64,000 nt of DNA, taken from contig BBDR01000003.1 of assembly GCA_001312405.1 (NCBI GenBank), forward strand, positions 186,001-250,000. The letters run 5' to 3'. Positions 9,823-18,984 of the stretch are shown here, one piece after another (the stretch's first letter is position 1; every line of letters starts with the position of its first letter). The position numbers and the translations under genes are program-made. Origin of the DNA: Clostridium sp. NkU-1. Lineage in GTDB: Bacteria > Bacillota_A > Clostridia > Lachnospirales > Lachnospiraceae. Under the pieces are notes generated by a model, which was not told where the DNA came from, searched no databases, and worked only from the letters and a program-made list of their open reading frames with translations.

Positions 9823-10593
9823 TTACGCAAGGGGAAAATAGCTGATTGCCATCCCCGCCTGACTGTCTTCCGTTATCTTGCAGTCAACGCGATAAATCCG
9901 GCGCACCATTTCACGGTTAATAATATTTTTGGGCGATCCAAAGGAATCTATCTCCCCTTTATTTAAAATGTAGATGGTATCGCAATATTGTGCTGCCAAA
10001 GATAGATCATGGAGGGCCGCCAGTACGTTAATACCTAAATTTTTGATAATACTCAGAATCTGCAGCTGATATGTAATATCCAGGTGATTCGTGGGCTCGT
10101 CCAAAATAAGAAGGGACGGCTGCTGCGCCAGCGCCCGTGCCAAAACAATCCGCTGCTTTTCTCCTCCGGACAAGGTGGCAAAGCTTCGTTTGGCATAGCT
10201 CTCCATACCTACCTTTGCTAAGGAATCCGCCACAAGATCACGGTCCTTTTGTTTTTCTCTTTCCAATGTACCAAGGTGGGGAGAACGCCCCAGCATAACA
10301 ATTTCTTCAACCGTCAAATCAAAATTTATATTGTTGAATTGTCCCACTACTGCCATTTCCCGGGCCAATGCTTTTGGCTTGTAGCTTTGCGAGGGTTTAT
10401 CATCAAGCATTACCACACCATCAGATGCCTTTTGCATACGGTATACCGTTTTTAGCAGCGTCGATTTTCCACTGCCGTTGGGCCCTAAAACACCAATAAA
10501 TTTTCCGTTTTTAACCTCCAGCGAAACGCCTTTTAAAATCTCATTTGCTGCTAAATGAACCTTTAAATCCCTTACAGAAACATCCATGCTCAA
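9823..10593 (-). CDS. Iron-siderophore ABC transporter ATP-binding protein
   Basis: Intact 256-residue FecE-like ATPase. Walker A GPNGSGKST lies around residues 37-45, the signature is LSGGEKQRIVLARAL, Walker B is LLILDEPTNHLD and the H-loop is in AALHDLSLAAQ. It starts 6 bp after the permease stop and lies 32 bp before the binding protein, the second gene of the minus-strand operon. It powers import through the permease at 10600-11738. Confidence 0.93.
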   Translation of the reverse strand: MSMDVSVRDLKVHLAANEILKGVSLEVKNGKFIGVLGPNGSGKSTLLKTVYRMQKASDGVVMLDDKPSQSYKPKALAREMAVVGQFNNINFDLTVEEIVMLGRSPHLGTLEREKQKDRDLVADSLAKVGMESYAKRSFATLSGGEKQRIVLARALAQQPSLLILDEPTNHLDITYQLQILSIIKNLGINVLAALHDLSLAAQYCDTIYILNKGEIDSFGSPKNIINREMVRRIYRVDCKITEDSQAGMAISYFPLA

Positions 10594-10599
10594 ACCTCA

Positions 10600-11738
10600 C
10601 TAACCAAAACGGTAATGCCGTTTTATTAAAATATAGGCAAAGAACGGTGCACCAATCATAGATGTTACAATTCCAATGGCAAGCTCCCCATTGGGTATTA
10701 TAATTCTTGCCAGTGCATCCGCCCAAACCAGAAATATCCCGCCCAGCAAAATCGTAATGGGCAGCAGACGGCGGTGGTCCGCTCCCACGACCGCTCTTGC
10801 AAGATGTGGAATCATCAGTCCGACAAAGCCGATCACACCGCAGGCAGAGACCAATACGCCGGTTAAAAGAGCCGCCGCCGACATATACAGCTTTCTGTAA
10901 AAGCTGAGATTTACGCCCAGGGTAGATGCCGCCTCATCACCAAGCAGCATGGTATTCAGAGTTCGGTACTGGCTGAGAAAAAATATGCAGCTGACAGCCA
11001 CAATGCCGCTCGGCAAAATGATGTTATTCCAGCTTCCCCGGGTCAGGGATCCCATTGTCCAGAATTTTATGCTTAACATCCCATTCCCATCGCCGGATAC
11101 TGAAATAATAAAATTTGAAAAAGAGGTACATATGGCGTTAACTATTGTACCGGAAAGAATCAGCTTGCCGGATGTGGCTTGTCCGCCCATAGAAGCCAGG
11201 AATAAAACTGCACCAGTGCTCCGGCTGCACCTAAAAATGCAAGCAGCGATACGGAAGAGATGCTGCCGGCAAGCGGAATGGCTGTACCGATAAAAACCGC
11301 AATCGTGGCTCCAAGTGACGCTCCGGAAGATATTCCCAGAATATATGGCTCTGCAAGAGGGTTTTGTACTGTGGCCTGCATGACTGATCCACACAGTGCA
11401 AGACCGGCACCTGCGGCAACGCCCAGCAAAACTCTGGGGAAACGGATTTTCCATATGATTGAGGCATTGGCGCTTCGTAAAACTTCACCGGTTCCCGGCT
11501 GCTCGATACCAAATAAGCGGTTCATAATTATGGCATATGTATCAGGAAGGGATATGTGTACCGCACCAAGTCCGAGTGCTAAAAAAATTGACAAAATGAG
11601 AGCGGCGCACAAAAGTGCAACAACCAGCCTGAAAGGAAATGACTCTTTATTGCCTGCTGCACTGCTTTTTTTGCTCTTTAATTCTTCCTGGCCATATTTG
11701 ATCTTATTATTTGCACAACTGAATTTTAACTTATTCAA
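10600..11738 (-). CDS. FecCD-family ABC transporter permease (frameshifted)
   Basis: First gene of the minus-strand importer operon, about 379 residues when joined. TTG at 11738 is the preferred start because AGGAGG (11745-11750) lies 6 bases upstream; the frame is open further, to 11837, without a ribosome site. The first half has RFPRVLLGVAAGAGLALCG and NPLAEPYILGISSGAS. One missing base near 11208-11212 breaks the frame (GTG-CAG where GTG-GCA-GTT is expected). The second half continues from FLASMGGQATSGKL through GLMIPHLARAVVGADHRRL to the end. The N-terminal tail of about 45 polar residues is longer than usual. Confidence 0.87.
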
Positions 11739-11756
11739 AACAGGCCTCCTACTTTT

Positions 11757-11772
11757 GTTAGTTATAACTAAC
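11757..11772. promoter_or_regulatory. GTTAG-N6-CTAAC operator box 1 (perfect palindrome)
   Basis: GTTAGTTATAACTAAC is a perfect 16-bp palindrome. It begins 9 bp downstream of the -10 element of the minus-strand importer operon and ends 6 bp before its ribosome site, so it covers the likely transcription start. The same arrangement recurs at 12795, 17593 and 24058. A repressor binding here would block transcription. The binder is not identified in this window. Confidence 0.7.
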
Positions 11773-11781
11773 TGCCAAACT

Positions 11782-11810
11782 ATTATACACAATTTTATCC
11801 TTTGATACAA
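11782..11810 (-). promoter_or_regulatory. Promoter of the minus-strand siderophore importer operon
   Basis: On the minus strand TTGTAT (11805-11810) and TATAAT (11782-11787) are separated by exactly 17 bp, upstream of the permease start at 11738. The operator box lies just downstream. Confidence 0.7.
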
Positions 11811-11886
11811 TGGGTAATAATTCAATGTCATGGACAATTATTAAAAAAACCAGACTATGTCAATCCTTTTAAGTACTTAAAAAAAG

Positions 11887-11926
11887 AACAGCGGCCTTGA
11901 TTTTTTCAAGAGCCGCCGCCGCTGTT
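11887..11926. other. Stem-loop in the divergent intergenic region
   Basis: AACAGCGGC (11887-11895) pairs with GCCGCTGTT (11918-11926), with an inner CTTGA/TCAAG stem and a T5 loop. It lies in the 380-bp gap between two divergent operons, where a terminator is not expected, so it could be a remnant, an operator or an RNA element. No gene is supportable between 11811 and 12046. Confidence 0.4.
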
Positions 11927-12046
11927 ATTACATTTATGCCCGTTTATGGAAGGAACAAAGCAGCGCAGGCAGTTGGAATCTGGTTACAGCGCCAGTGTGA
12001 ATCAAAATCAAAGCCTTTGCAAAAGACAGTGTTTAATAATTTATAC

Positions 12047-12075
12047 TTGACAAACACATTAATAAGTATTATATT
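12047..12075 (+). promoter_or_regulatory. Promoter of the TetR gene
   Basis: TTGACA (12047-12052), a 17-bp spacer and TATATT (12070-12075) form a near-consensus vegetative promoter 47 bp before the TetR start codon. Confidence 0.8.
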
Positions 12076-12077
12076 CA

Positions 12078-12098
12078 AAACGGTGTTATGAAACACTG
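12078..12098. promoter_or_regulatory. Probable TetR autoregulatory operator
   Basis: An imperfect inverted repeat, AAACGGTGTT and AACACTGTTT around ATGA, sits directly after the -10 element and over the likely transcription start. A third similar half-site (ACAGTGTTTAA) lies at about 12026. The position suits self-repression by the TetR protein encoded next. Confidence 0.6.
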
Positions 12099-12121
12099 TT
12101 TCGAATGCAGGAGGAAAATGT

Positions 12122-12742
12122 ATGGCAAAACAAATTGAAGGTGTATATGAGAAAGTGTATGAATGTGCGAAAAAGGAATTCTTGAGTAAAGGATTCAAGG
12201 ACGCCTCCCTTCGTAACATCGCCCAGGAGGCTGGTACCAGCACAGGTTCCATTTATACACGTTTTCATAGCAAAGAAGGGTTGTTCCATGCCATCGTTTA
12301 TCCAGTAGTGGAGGAATTGAAAGCATGGTTTCTGGGGATGCAGGAGTCATTTCATCAAATGGATGCTAATTATCAAAAGGAAAATATGTTTCATTACAGC
12401 GGAATGGAAGCTGAAAATTTAGTGGCCTACATTTATGATCACTATGATGTTTTCAAGCTATTACTGGAATGTTCAGAGGGAACGGAATTTTCAGATTTCT
12501 TAAATCAACTGGTTGAGATTGAGATGGAATATACGGTGAAGTACATGGATGCGACTAAGGATGATGCATTGAAAAATGAAATGATCACAACTGAGTTTCT
12601 TCACATTGTAACCAGTGCATATTTTTCCGGAATATTCGAGATGGTGCGGCATGATATGAAAAGAGAAGATGGTATGCTGTATGCAAAACAGCTCAGGGAA
12701 TTTTATTACGCCGGTTTTTCAAAAATTTATAACTGGAAATAA
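12122..12742 (+). CDS. TetR/AcrR-family transcriptional regulator
   Basis: Intact, 206 residues, the standard TetR length. A GGAGG ribosome site lies 6 bases before ATG 12122. The helix-turn-helix covers about residues 25-45 (SLRNIAQEAGTSTGSIYTRF), followed by HSKEGLFHAIV. The C-terminal ligand domain is not assignable. It has its own promoter and palindromic operator and lies 84 bp upstream of the paired half-transporter genes, which it probably controls together with itself. A perfect 20-bp palindrome between the two genes is a possible second operator. Confidence 0.88.
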   Translation: MAKQIEGVYEKVYECAKKEFLSKGFKDASLRNIAQEAGTSTGSIYTRFHSKEGLFHAIVYPVVEELKAWFLGMQESFHQMDANYQKENMFHYSGMEAENLVAYIYDHYDVFKLLLECSEGTEFSDFLNQLVEIEMEYTVKYMDATKDDALKNEMITTEFLHIVTSAYFSGIFEMVRHDMKREDGMLYAKQLREFYYAGFSKIYNWK

Positions 12743-12760
12743 GGATACACATACCTGAAA

Positions 12761-12780
12761 AATGCGGGATATCCCGCATT
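12761..12780. promoter_or_regulatory. Perfect 20-bp palindrome between TetR and the transporter genes
   Basis: AATGCGGGATATCCCGCATT is fully self-complementary. It could be the TetR terminator (followed by ATTATTTT), or an operator, because it lies between a weak -35-like TGAAAA (12756) and a -10-like TATTTT (12780-12785). The absence of a proper T run and of a loop favours an operator. Confidence 0.5.
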
Positions 12781-12794
12781 ATTTTAAAACATGA

Positions 12795-12812
12795 GGTTAG
12801 CCTGAACTAACC
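12795..12812. promoter_or_regulatory. GGTTAG-N6-CTAACC operator box 2
   Basis: GGTTAGCCTGAACTAACC has perfect 6-bp arms around 6 bp. It lies 9 bp after the -10-like TATTTT and is followed at once by AAAAGGAGG, the ribosome site of the transporter gene at 12826. Spacing and position match the box at 24058. Confidence 0.7.
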
Positions 12813-12825
12813 AAAAGGAGGATTT

Positions 12826-14577
12826 ATGGAACAAAAAGATCAAAGTCCACTAAAGCGGATATGGGAATTGGCAAAATCAGAGCATCCAAGGCTTAAACTG
12901 GCGGTTTTACTGGCTGTTATTGGTGTTATGTCAGGCTTTATTCCATATTTGTGTGCGGGGAAAATAATTATTATGCTGCTTTCCCAGACGGCAGATATGC
13001 AAAGCTGTATTCCTTGGCTGCTCCTTGCCTTGGCAGGCAGTATTGGAAAAGTACTTCTTACGACTTTTTCGACTGCACAATCCCACAAGGCCACCTTTGC
13101 AGTATTGGCAGAAGTGCGAAACAGATGTGTACATAAGCTGGCAAAGCTGTCTATGGGGACCTTACAGGATCAGTCTGTTGGAAGGTGGAAGAGCATTCTG
13201 GTTGACCAGATTGAGAGCATGGAAACGACCCTTGCCCATCTTTTACCTGAAATGACTTCCAATGTTTTATCACCGCTGGTCCTTTTAATTGCTTTGTTTT
13301 TCATTGACTGGAGGCTGGCACTGCTATCAATTGTCACACTTCCTGTCGGCATGGCTTTCATGATGGCTACCATGAAATCCTATCCGGCAAAATATCAGGA
13401 ATCTGTTCATATCGGAAAGAAAATGAACGATTCAATTGTAGAATATATCAATGGCATTGAAGTTATCAAGGCTTATAATCAGGGTCAGGCAGCTTATGCG
13501 GGCTATATGGATGCGGTAAATGCCAATGCATCATTTTATTATAGCTGGATGAAAAGCGCCCAGTTTGGCTCTGCCTGTTACCGGAATTTCAGCCCGGCTG
13601 TTTTGGTGGGTGTTTTACCGGCAGGCCTGGCATTTTATCTGAACGGCGGTATTACGGCCTCACAGTTTATTATGGTCATGATTTTGTCCATGGGAGTCGT
13701 TGGACCAATTATCGCTGCTACTAATTTTGTTGATTCCCTGGCACAGACAGGTACGATTATAGAATCCATAGAAACCATATTAAAAGCACCGGAACAGCAC
13801 CATCCAAAGGAGCCGGTCCAGCTGTCAGGAACGGATATTGAAATGAATCATGTTTCCTTTGCTTATGAAAAAGAAAAGGGAAATATCTTAACAGATGTCA
13901 CACTAAAAATCCGTCAGGGCACAGTAAATGCCTTTGTTGGACCAAGCGGAAGTGGAAAATCAACGATTACAAAACTGATTGCAGGTTTTTGGGATATTGA
14001 AAAAGGAAGTATCAGAATCGGTGGAAAGGAAATCAGTGAAATTCCCCTTGCACAGATAGCCGACCAGATTGCCTATGTATCCCAGGATAATTTTCTTTTT
14101 GACGATACCATCCGGGAAAATATCCGTATGGGAAAAGAAAATGCTACGGATAAAGAGGTGGAAGAAGTAGCAAAAAGGGCAGGCTGTGATGCATTTATCC
14201 GAAAACTGGAGCACGGATATGAAACCAGAGTAGGCGGAGGAGGAGCCCACTTATCCGGCGGCGAGCGGCAGAGGATCGCTATTGCAAGAGCAATGTTAAA
14301 AGATGCACCGATTGTCATATTGGACGAAGCCACTGCTTATATTGACCCGGAAAATGAAGCCGTCCTTCAAAAGGCAATTTCCAAACTGGTGCAGGGGAAA
14401 ACCCTGATTATAATTGCACACCGGTTATCCACGATTGTTGATGCAGATCAGATTCTTTTAGTGGATCAGGGAAGAATCAGTGCTACCGGAACCCATGAAC
14501 AGCTATTGCAGAAATCAGAATTATACCAGAACATGTGGAATGCACATATCGGAGTAAAGGATGGGGAAAAAGAATGA
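12826..14577 (+). CDS. ABC half-transporter (permease-ATPase), IrtA/YbtP-like partner 1
   Basis: Intact, 583 residues: an exporter-fold six-helix membrane domain to about residue 310, then an ATPase domain with Walker A GPSGSGKST near 372-380, the signature [15 protein letters not shown] near 475 and Walker B IVILDEATAYID. Its stop overlaps the start of the partner gene (ATGA at 14574), so the two half-transporters probably form a heterodimer. Type IV pairs of this kind import ferric siderophores in YbtPQ and IrtAB. The siderophore neighbourhood and shared operator box support an import role here, but a drug-export role cannot be excluded from sequence. Confidence 0.85.
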   Translation: MEQKDQSPLKRIWELAKSEHPRLKLAVLLAVIGVMSGFIPYLCAGKIIIMLLSQTADMQSCIPWLLLALAGSIGKVLLTTFSTAQSHKATFAVLAEVRNRCVHKLAKLSMGTLQDQSVGRWKSILVDQIESMETTLAHLLPEMTSNVLSPLVLLIALFFIDWRLALLSIVTLPVGMAFMMATMKSYPAKYQESVHIGKKMNDSIVEYINGIEVIKAYNQGQAAYAGYMDAVNANASFYYSWMKSAQFGSACYRNFSPAVLVGVLPAGLAFYLNGGITASQFIMVMILSMGVVGPIIAATNFVDSLAQTGTIIESIETILKAPEQHHPKEPVQLSGTDIEMNHVSFAYEKEKGNILTDVTLKIRQGTVNAFVGPSGSGKSTITKLIAGFWDIEKGSIRIGGKEISEIPLAQIADQIAYVSQDNFLFDDTIRENIRMGKENATDKEVEEVAKRAGCDAFIRKLEHGYETRVGGGGAHLSGGERQRIAIARAMLKDAPIVILDEATAYIDPENEAVLQKAISKLVQGKTLIIIAHRLSTIVDADQILLVDQGRISATGTHEQLLQKSELYQNMWNAHIGVKDGEKE

Positions 14578-16304
14578 TAGAAATTTTTCGTAAAATATGG
14601 AGATTCGCCGGAGAGGAACAAAAAAACATTCGAAACTCTATCATTATAGGGTTTATCAATGCGATTTTTCACATGCTGCAGATTGGAGCGATTTTTCTTA
14701 CCATTCAGGCGCTGGTAGAAAAGGAAGCGGATAAAGGAACCATATGGTATGTATTAGGACTAATGGTTGTAAGCATAGCAGGTAAAATTATTACAAATTA
14801 TTTTTCTCAGCTTCAACAGACACATGCAGGATATTTTATGGCTGCAAATAAAAGAGTTTTTATCGGCAATAAGATGAAATTAATACCCATGGGATTTTTT
14901 AACCAGAGCAGCCTTGGAAATATTACAGGCATCTGCACTACAGTTCTTGGTGATGTGGAAACCACTGCACCCATGGTTATGGTGCTGACACTGGGCGGTT
15001 TTATTACTACAATCGTATTCACGGTTTATATGCTGGTCTTTGACTGGAGAATGGGACTGATTACAGCGGCTGGGGTTCTTTTCTATTGCCTGATCACATC
15101 CTCTATGGAGAAAAAGTCCCGGAATACGGCGCCAAAGAGACAGAAAGCACAGGCTGTGCTTGTAGAGAATATGTTAGAGACCATTCAGGGAATGGGAATC
15201 GTAAAGTCTTTTAATCTTACAAGAATGGATAACAAAAAAGTCGATCAGGCGATTGAAAACAGTAAAATCACGAATCTGGCAATGGAACAGATGATTACGC
15301 CTTATACGATTATGCAGGAAGTGATACTGAGAATATTCAGTGTTATCATGATGGGGGCAGCACTGTTTTTCTATTTTAAGGGAACCATGGAGCTTACCTA
15401 TTCCCTGATGTTTATTGTAGTTTCCTTTATTGTCTTTGAACAGATCGAGTCTGCCGGGCACGGAGTTGCGGTCCTTCGCATCTGCGGAAGTTCCATTGAG
15501 CAGGCCAATCAGATGGATGATGTGCCATTAATGGATGAAAAGGGACAGATTATAAAGCCAGACAATCATGAGATCATATTTGAACATGTGAATTTTTCTT
15601 ATGAGAAGCGGCAGATCCTAAAAGACATGAACCTTCAAATCAAAGACAAGACAACGACTGCCATCATTGGACCAAGTGGTTCTGGAAAATCAACGATTTG
15701 TAATTTGATTTCCAGATTCTGGGATGCGGACAGCGGCAAAATTAAAATTGGCGGAATTAATGTGAAATCTTATACGCTGGAGTCATTGATGGAACAGATC
15801 AGCATGGTATTTCAAAATGTATATCTTTTTCAGGATACCATTGAAAATAATATCCGGTTTGGAAGACCAAGTGCCACCAGGGAAGAAGTCATCGAAGCAG
15901 CGAAAAAAGCATGCTGTCATGAGTTTATCTGCAGTCTTCCAAAAGGATATGATACCGTGATTGGAGATAAGGGCTTTGCCCTTTCAGGAGGCGAAAGGCA
16001 GAGAATATCCATTGCAAGGGCTATCTTAAAGGATGCACCAATTATTATTTTTGATGAGGCCACAGCCAATGTGGATCCGGAGAATGAAGTGCATTTACAG
16101 AAAGCCTTTGAAGAATTGACAAGAAATAAAACGATTATTATGATAGCACACCGCTTAAAAACAGTCCGCAATGCGGATCAGATCCTTGTGGTAGATGGAG
16201 GAAAAATTGTTCAAAAGGGTAAGCATGAGGAGCTGATGAAACAGGAAGGTATCTATAAACGTTTTGTGGGTGAAAGAAAACAGGCTGTTTCCTGGAACAT
16301 CTAA
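14574..16304 (+). CDS. ABC half-transporter (permease-ATPase), partner 2
   Basis: Intact, about 576 residues. The start is ATG 14574, overlapping the upstream stop by 4 bp. An N-terminal six-helix domain precedes an ATPase with Walker A GPSGSGKST near residue 366, the Q-loop MVFQNVYLF, the signature [16 protein letters not shown] and Walker B IIIFDEATANVD. An A7 tract at 14620-14626 is in frame here, unlike those in most other genes. It is the probable heterodimer partner of the preceding gene and is followed by a terminator hairpin at 16418. Confidence 0.87.
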   Translation: MIEIFRKIWRFAGEEQKNIRNSIIIGFINAIFHMLQIGAIFLTIQALVEKEADKGTIWYVLGLMVVSIAGKIITNYFSQLQQTHAGYFMAANKRVFIGNKMKLIPMGFFNQSSLGNITGICTTVLGDVETTAPMVMVLTLGGFITTIVFTVYMLVFDWRMGLITAAGVLFYCLITSSMEKKSRNTAPKRQKAQAVLVENMLETIQGMGIVKSFNLTRMDNKKVDQAIENSKITNLAMEQMITPYTIMQEVILRIFSVIMMGAALFFYFKGTMELTYSLMFIVVSFIVFEQIESAGHGVAVLRICGSSIEQANQMDDVPLMDEKGQIIKPDNHEIIFEHVNFSYEKRQILKDMNLQIKDKTTTAIIGPSGSGKSTICNLISRFWDADSGKIKIGGINVKSYTLESLMEQISMVFQNVYLFQDTIENNIRFGRPSATREEVIEAAKKACCHEFICSLPKGYDTVIGDKGFALSGGERQRISIARAILKDAPIIIFDEATANVDPENEVHLQKAFEELTRNKTIIMIAHRLKTVRNADQILVVDGGKIVQKGKHEELMKQEGIYKRFVGERKQAVSWNI

Positions 16305-16417
16305 GAAAGACTTTAAAGACAAAAATAGATTTATGGGAGATGATTATAGCAGAGTCAGGCAGATTCTTAGAGTTTGATACATCTGAAAGGAATTCTGCTA
16401 TCTGCCAGCTCTCCTGT

Positions 16418-16455
16418 ACAAATCGTGCCGGATATCCATGTCTGGCACGATTTGT
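16418..16455. terminator. Terminator between convergent operons
   Basis: ACAAATCGTGCC (16418-16429) pairs perfectly with GGCACGATTTGT (16444-16455) around a 14-base loop. It lies between the plus-strand transporter pair and the minus-strand AraC gene, so it can serve both. Confidence 0.7.
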
Positions 16456-16517
16456 CATATTTACACCCGGTATAGTTATCTACGCAATCCTTTGTATTCC
16501 ATGGCCGAAACGTTCTT

Positions 16518-17477
16518 CTAGTTCATAACTCTCCGGTATTCTCCGGGGAGAATCCCAACATTTCTTTTGAAAAGTTCTGCAAATCTGCTGGCATTGGCAT
16601 ATCCGATGGTCTGTGCGATCTGTGCGATACTCAAATCAGTATGGGATAATAAAAATTCAGCATGTTCAATCCGTGCCTGCTGGATAAATTCCGTAATGGT
16701 ACACCCATGAACCAGCTTGAAGCTCTTTTTTAATTTAGTCTGTCCCATACATGCTATTTTGGATAGCTGTTCCAATGTTAAAGGAAAAACAGCGTGATCC
16801 TTAATATATGCCGAGACATTATAAATCTGTTCCATATCATTACCTGAAATATGGGGCTGTTTCTTATCTTGCTTATGAAAATGTTCCACTACCAGAGAAA
16901 CAGCCTCATTTACCTTTGCTTCATAAAATAGCTTTGCACTGATCCCGGTGCCCCGATACTCAGCTACCTGATTAAGAAGTAACAGCATTTCAGGGAAGTG
17001 CAGGGTTTCATCAATGGAGCAAAAGGCATCATAAGGGTTTAAATAATCATCCGGATATTTTTCTTTCAAATAGTGGAGGTAATAGGCAGGAAGTATTTCG
17101 ATTCCTACTGCCTTAATGGGTATCTTTTTATGCATGACAGCTTTATAAGGACTCTTTCCGCCGATAATGGTCTTGATACAATTCGCATTAATTCTCCGAT
17201 ATGGATTCAGTTCATGACCGGCAATGGATTGATAATAGGACACGCTCATGCATTCCGGCAGCTGGCATTCGAATAAATAATCTTCAAAAAAGGAAAAATC
17301 ATGTATCTTGATATCATATAAATCAGTTTCTGAATAAATCCAGTAAAATCCTTCTCCTAGGTCCTTGGAAAGCTCATAGGTCTGTCCGCAGGAGTTAAAT
17401 CTTCCGTTTGGGTCAATCGGTGCAAAACCTCTGTCTGCCAATACATTTTCATAAAAAAAGTCTATCTTCTCTTTCAT
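16518..17477 (-). CDS. AraC-family regulator of uptake cluster A (PchR/YbtA-like)
   Basis: Intact, 319 residues from ATG 17477, chosen because GGAGA lies just upstream; another in-frame ATG is at 17489. The N-terminal part resembles PchR/YbtA-type siderophore sensors rather than cupins. The C-terminal domain is a clear AraC helix-turn-helix: LTLEQLSKIACMGQTKLKKSF and LSIAQIAQTIGYANASRFAELF, then the terminal NVGILPGEYRR. It is divergent from the ECF/ABC cluster starting at 17666, and direct repeats at 17507 and 17528 in the shared promoter region are its likely targets. Confidence 0.9.
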   Translation of the reverse strand: MKEKIDFFYENVLADRGFAPIDPNGRFNSCGQTYELSKDLGEGFYWIYSETDLYDIKIHDFSFFEDYLFECQLPECMSVSYYQSIAGHELNPYRRINANCIKTIIGGKSPYKAVMHKKIPIKAVGIEILPAYYLHYLKEKYPDDYLNPYDAFCSIDETLHFPEMLLLLNQVAEYRGTGISAKLFYEAKVNEAVSLVVEHFHKQDKKQPHISGNDMEQIYNVSAYIKDHAVFPLTLEQLSKIACMGQTKLKKSFKLVHGCTITEFIQQARIEHAEFLLSHTDLSIAQIAQTIGYANASRFAELFKRNVGILPGEYRRVMN

Positions 17478-17506
17478 TAGATTCTCCATTCTCTACAAAA
17501 TACCTT

Positions 17507-17538
17507 GATTGGACGAATGATTACCACGATTAGACGAA
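17507..17538. promoter_or_regulatory. Direct repeats, probable AraC-regulator binding sites
   Basis: GATTGGACGAA (17507-17517) and GATTAGACGAA (17528-17538) are direct repeats 21 bp apart, two helical turns, as expected for AraC-type binding. They lie 16 bp upstream of the -35 element of the cluster A promoter and just outside the AraC start. A related pair precedes cluster B. Confidence 0.6.
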
Positions 17539-17545
17539 ACTAACT
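17528..17545. promoter_or_regulatory. Imperfect GTTAG-N6-CTAAC box overlapping the AraC repeats
   Basis: GATTAG-ACGAAA-CTAACT keeps the 6-6-6 geometry with one mismatch in the left half. It overlaps the second AraC repeat and could control the divergent AraC gene. It is weaker than the other boxes. Confidence 0.4.
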
Positions 17546-17553
17546 AATAACCA

Positions 17554-17582
17554 TTGAAAATGAAACGCCTATATGGTAATTT
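17554..17582 (+). promoter_or_regulatory. Promoter of uptake cluster A
   Basis: TTGAAA (17554-17559), a 17-bp spacer and TAATTT (17577-17582) precede the operator box at 17593 by 10 bp, the same geometry as in the minus-strand importer operon. Confidence 0.6.
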
Positions 17583-17592
17583 TATTTACCGA

Positions 17593-17610
17593 GGTTAGTT
17601 GTAACTAACA
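17593..17610. promoter_or_regulatory. GTTAG-N6-CTAAC operator box 3
   Basis: GGTTAG-TTGTAA-CTAACA, a palindrome with 5-bp perfect arms, covers the likely transcription start of cluster A. The ribosome site (AAAAGGAGGA) is about 40 bp further on. Confidence 0.65.
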
Positions 17611-17665
17611 TATATCATAACATAATTTCTTGTAACGTCAAGAAATAAAAAAAAGGAGGAAATTT

Positions 17666-18278
17666 GTGAGTAATCAGACGAGAATAAACAAAAAAAGAGC
17701 TAAGCATAAAAGACCTGGTAACGATCGGTATTTTTACCGCACTTTTATTTGTGACCATGTTAGTGGGTGGGATTGTATTTGCGCCTAATCCGGTTCTTAC
17801 CTTTTATATGCCGCTGGGATCCGCTTTACTTGGAGGACCTGTTATGATGCTCCTGATCGCAAAAGTTCCAAAGCGCGGAGCGATTGCAATTGCCGGTATT
17901 TTGTGTGGACTGATATGGTTTGCAACCGGGATGCACTGGGCAATGGATTTAGGCTATATGGTTGGAGGAATTATTGGAGATTTTATAGCAGGACGTGGAA
18001 AATACAGAAATAAACTGCTGAATATGCTTGCATTCATCTGCCTTAGCTTAGGCGCTGCCGGAACCTATATCTGTTATTTTGCAGACCGTAATACATGGTG
18101 CAATTACATGTTAAAAGGCGGAACATCTTCCAGCTATATTAACGCCATGAATGCAGCAGCAAAGAACTGGATGCTGGCTGTTATTTTAATTGGAACGGTT
18201 GTAGTGGCAGGAATCAGCGCGTGGATTGGAAATATACTGTTGAAAAAGCAGTTTGAAAAGGCAGGAATTACAGCGTGA
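17666..18278 (+). CDS. ECF transporter S component, MptaE/Trep_Strep family, cluster A (frameshifted)
   Basis: Substrate-binding membrane subunit of an energy-coupling-factor importer, about 203 residues. GTG at 17666 follows a strong AAGGAGGA. The A7 tract at 17690-17696 breaks the frame after 9 codons; one A less joins it to the characteristic KDLVTIGIFTALLF start of the Trep_Strep family. Several hydrophobic helices follow, with glycine-rich GYMVGGIIGDFIAGRGKY and a C-terminal GNILLKKQFEKAG. The stop overlaps the T-component start (ATGA at 18275). The substrate is unknown; its neighbours suggest a metal chelate. Confidence 0.8.
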
Positions 18279-18971
18279 TGAAAGTTCGATTTGATCCGAG
18301 GACAAAGCTACTCCTGCTGTTGCTTTGTGTTCTTTGCACCATGTTTGCACCCTCTTTGCAATATGAATTGGTTCTGGTGTGCCTTATTGCAGTGTTTTCA
18401 CTGTTGTCAGGGCAGGTTGTACATGCTTTTTTGGGCATTTTATTTTATGGGCTGATTTATGCGGTTACTTTGCTCTCTATTACAAAGATGACAGGAACCA
18501 CCCAGGCAGTTTTTGCAGCTTTTTTTGGGCTGGTAAATAAGGTGTATCCCTGTGGACTCATGGCGGGCCTAATGATCAAAGCCACCAAGACCGGAGAATT
18601 TATGGCGGCTTTTTTATAAAATACATATGCCGGATCGGTTTGTTATTCCTTTTGCAGTTATGATGCGCTATCTTCCGGTTGTAAAAGAAGACTGGCATTA
18701 TATCAAGGATGCCATGCGCATGAGAGGTATTTCGCCCTCCATTAAAAATATCTGTCTGCGTCCCATGGTAGTGGCAGAATGTCTGTATGTACCGCTTATG
18801 ATGGCTGCTTCCAATACAGCAGATGAATTATCCATAGCAGCCATAACACGCGGGATAGAAAACCCAAATCCCAGAACAAGCCTTACTGAAATTAAATTTT
18901 TATTCAGGGATCTGATCGCGGTATTTGTTTTTACCGGTTACTTTGTCATTGGGCTTGTGGGACCTAAATAA
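18275..18971 (+). CDS. ECF transporter T component, cluster A (frameshifted)
   Basis: Transmembrane coupling subunit, about 231 residues. The N-terminal half begins MKVRFDPRTKLLLLLL, the family's usual opening. The T6 run at 18610-18615 breaks the frame; with T5 it reads on as MPDRFVIPFAVMMRYLPVVKED. The C-terminal half has AMRMRGI and ELSIAAITRGIENP, matching the A-R-G coupling motifs that contact the ATPase. It overlaps the S-component gene by 4 bp and lies 13 bp before the ATPase gene. Confidence 0.85.
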
Positions 18972-18984
18972 GGAGGGCAGGATT

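Noticed and set aside
11757..11772. Fur box
   Set aside because: The palindrome does not contain the GATAAT-type hexamers of Fur operators.
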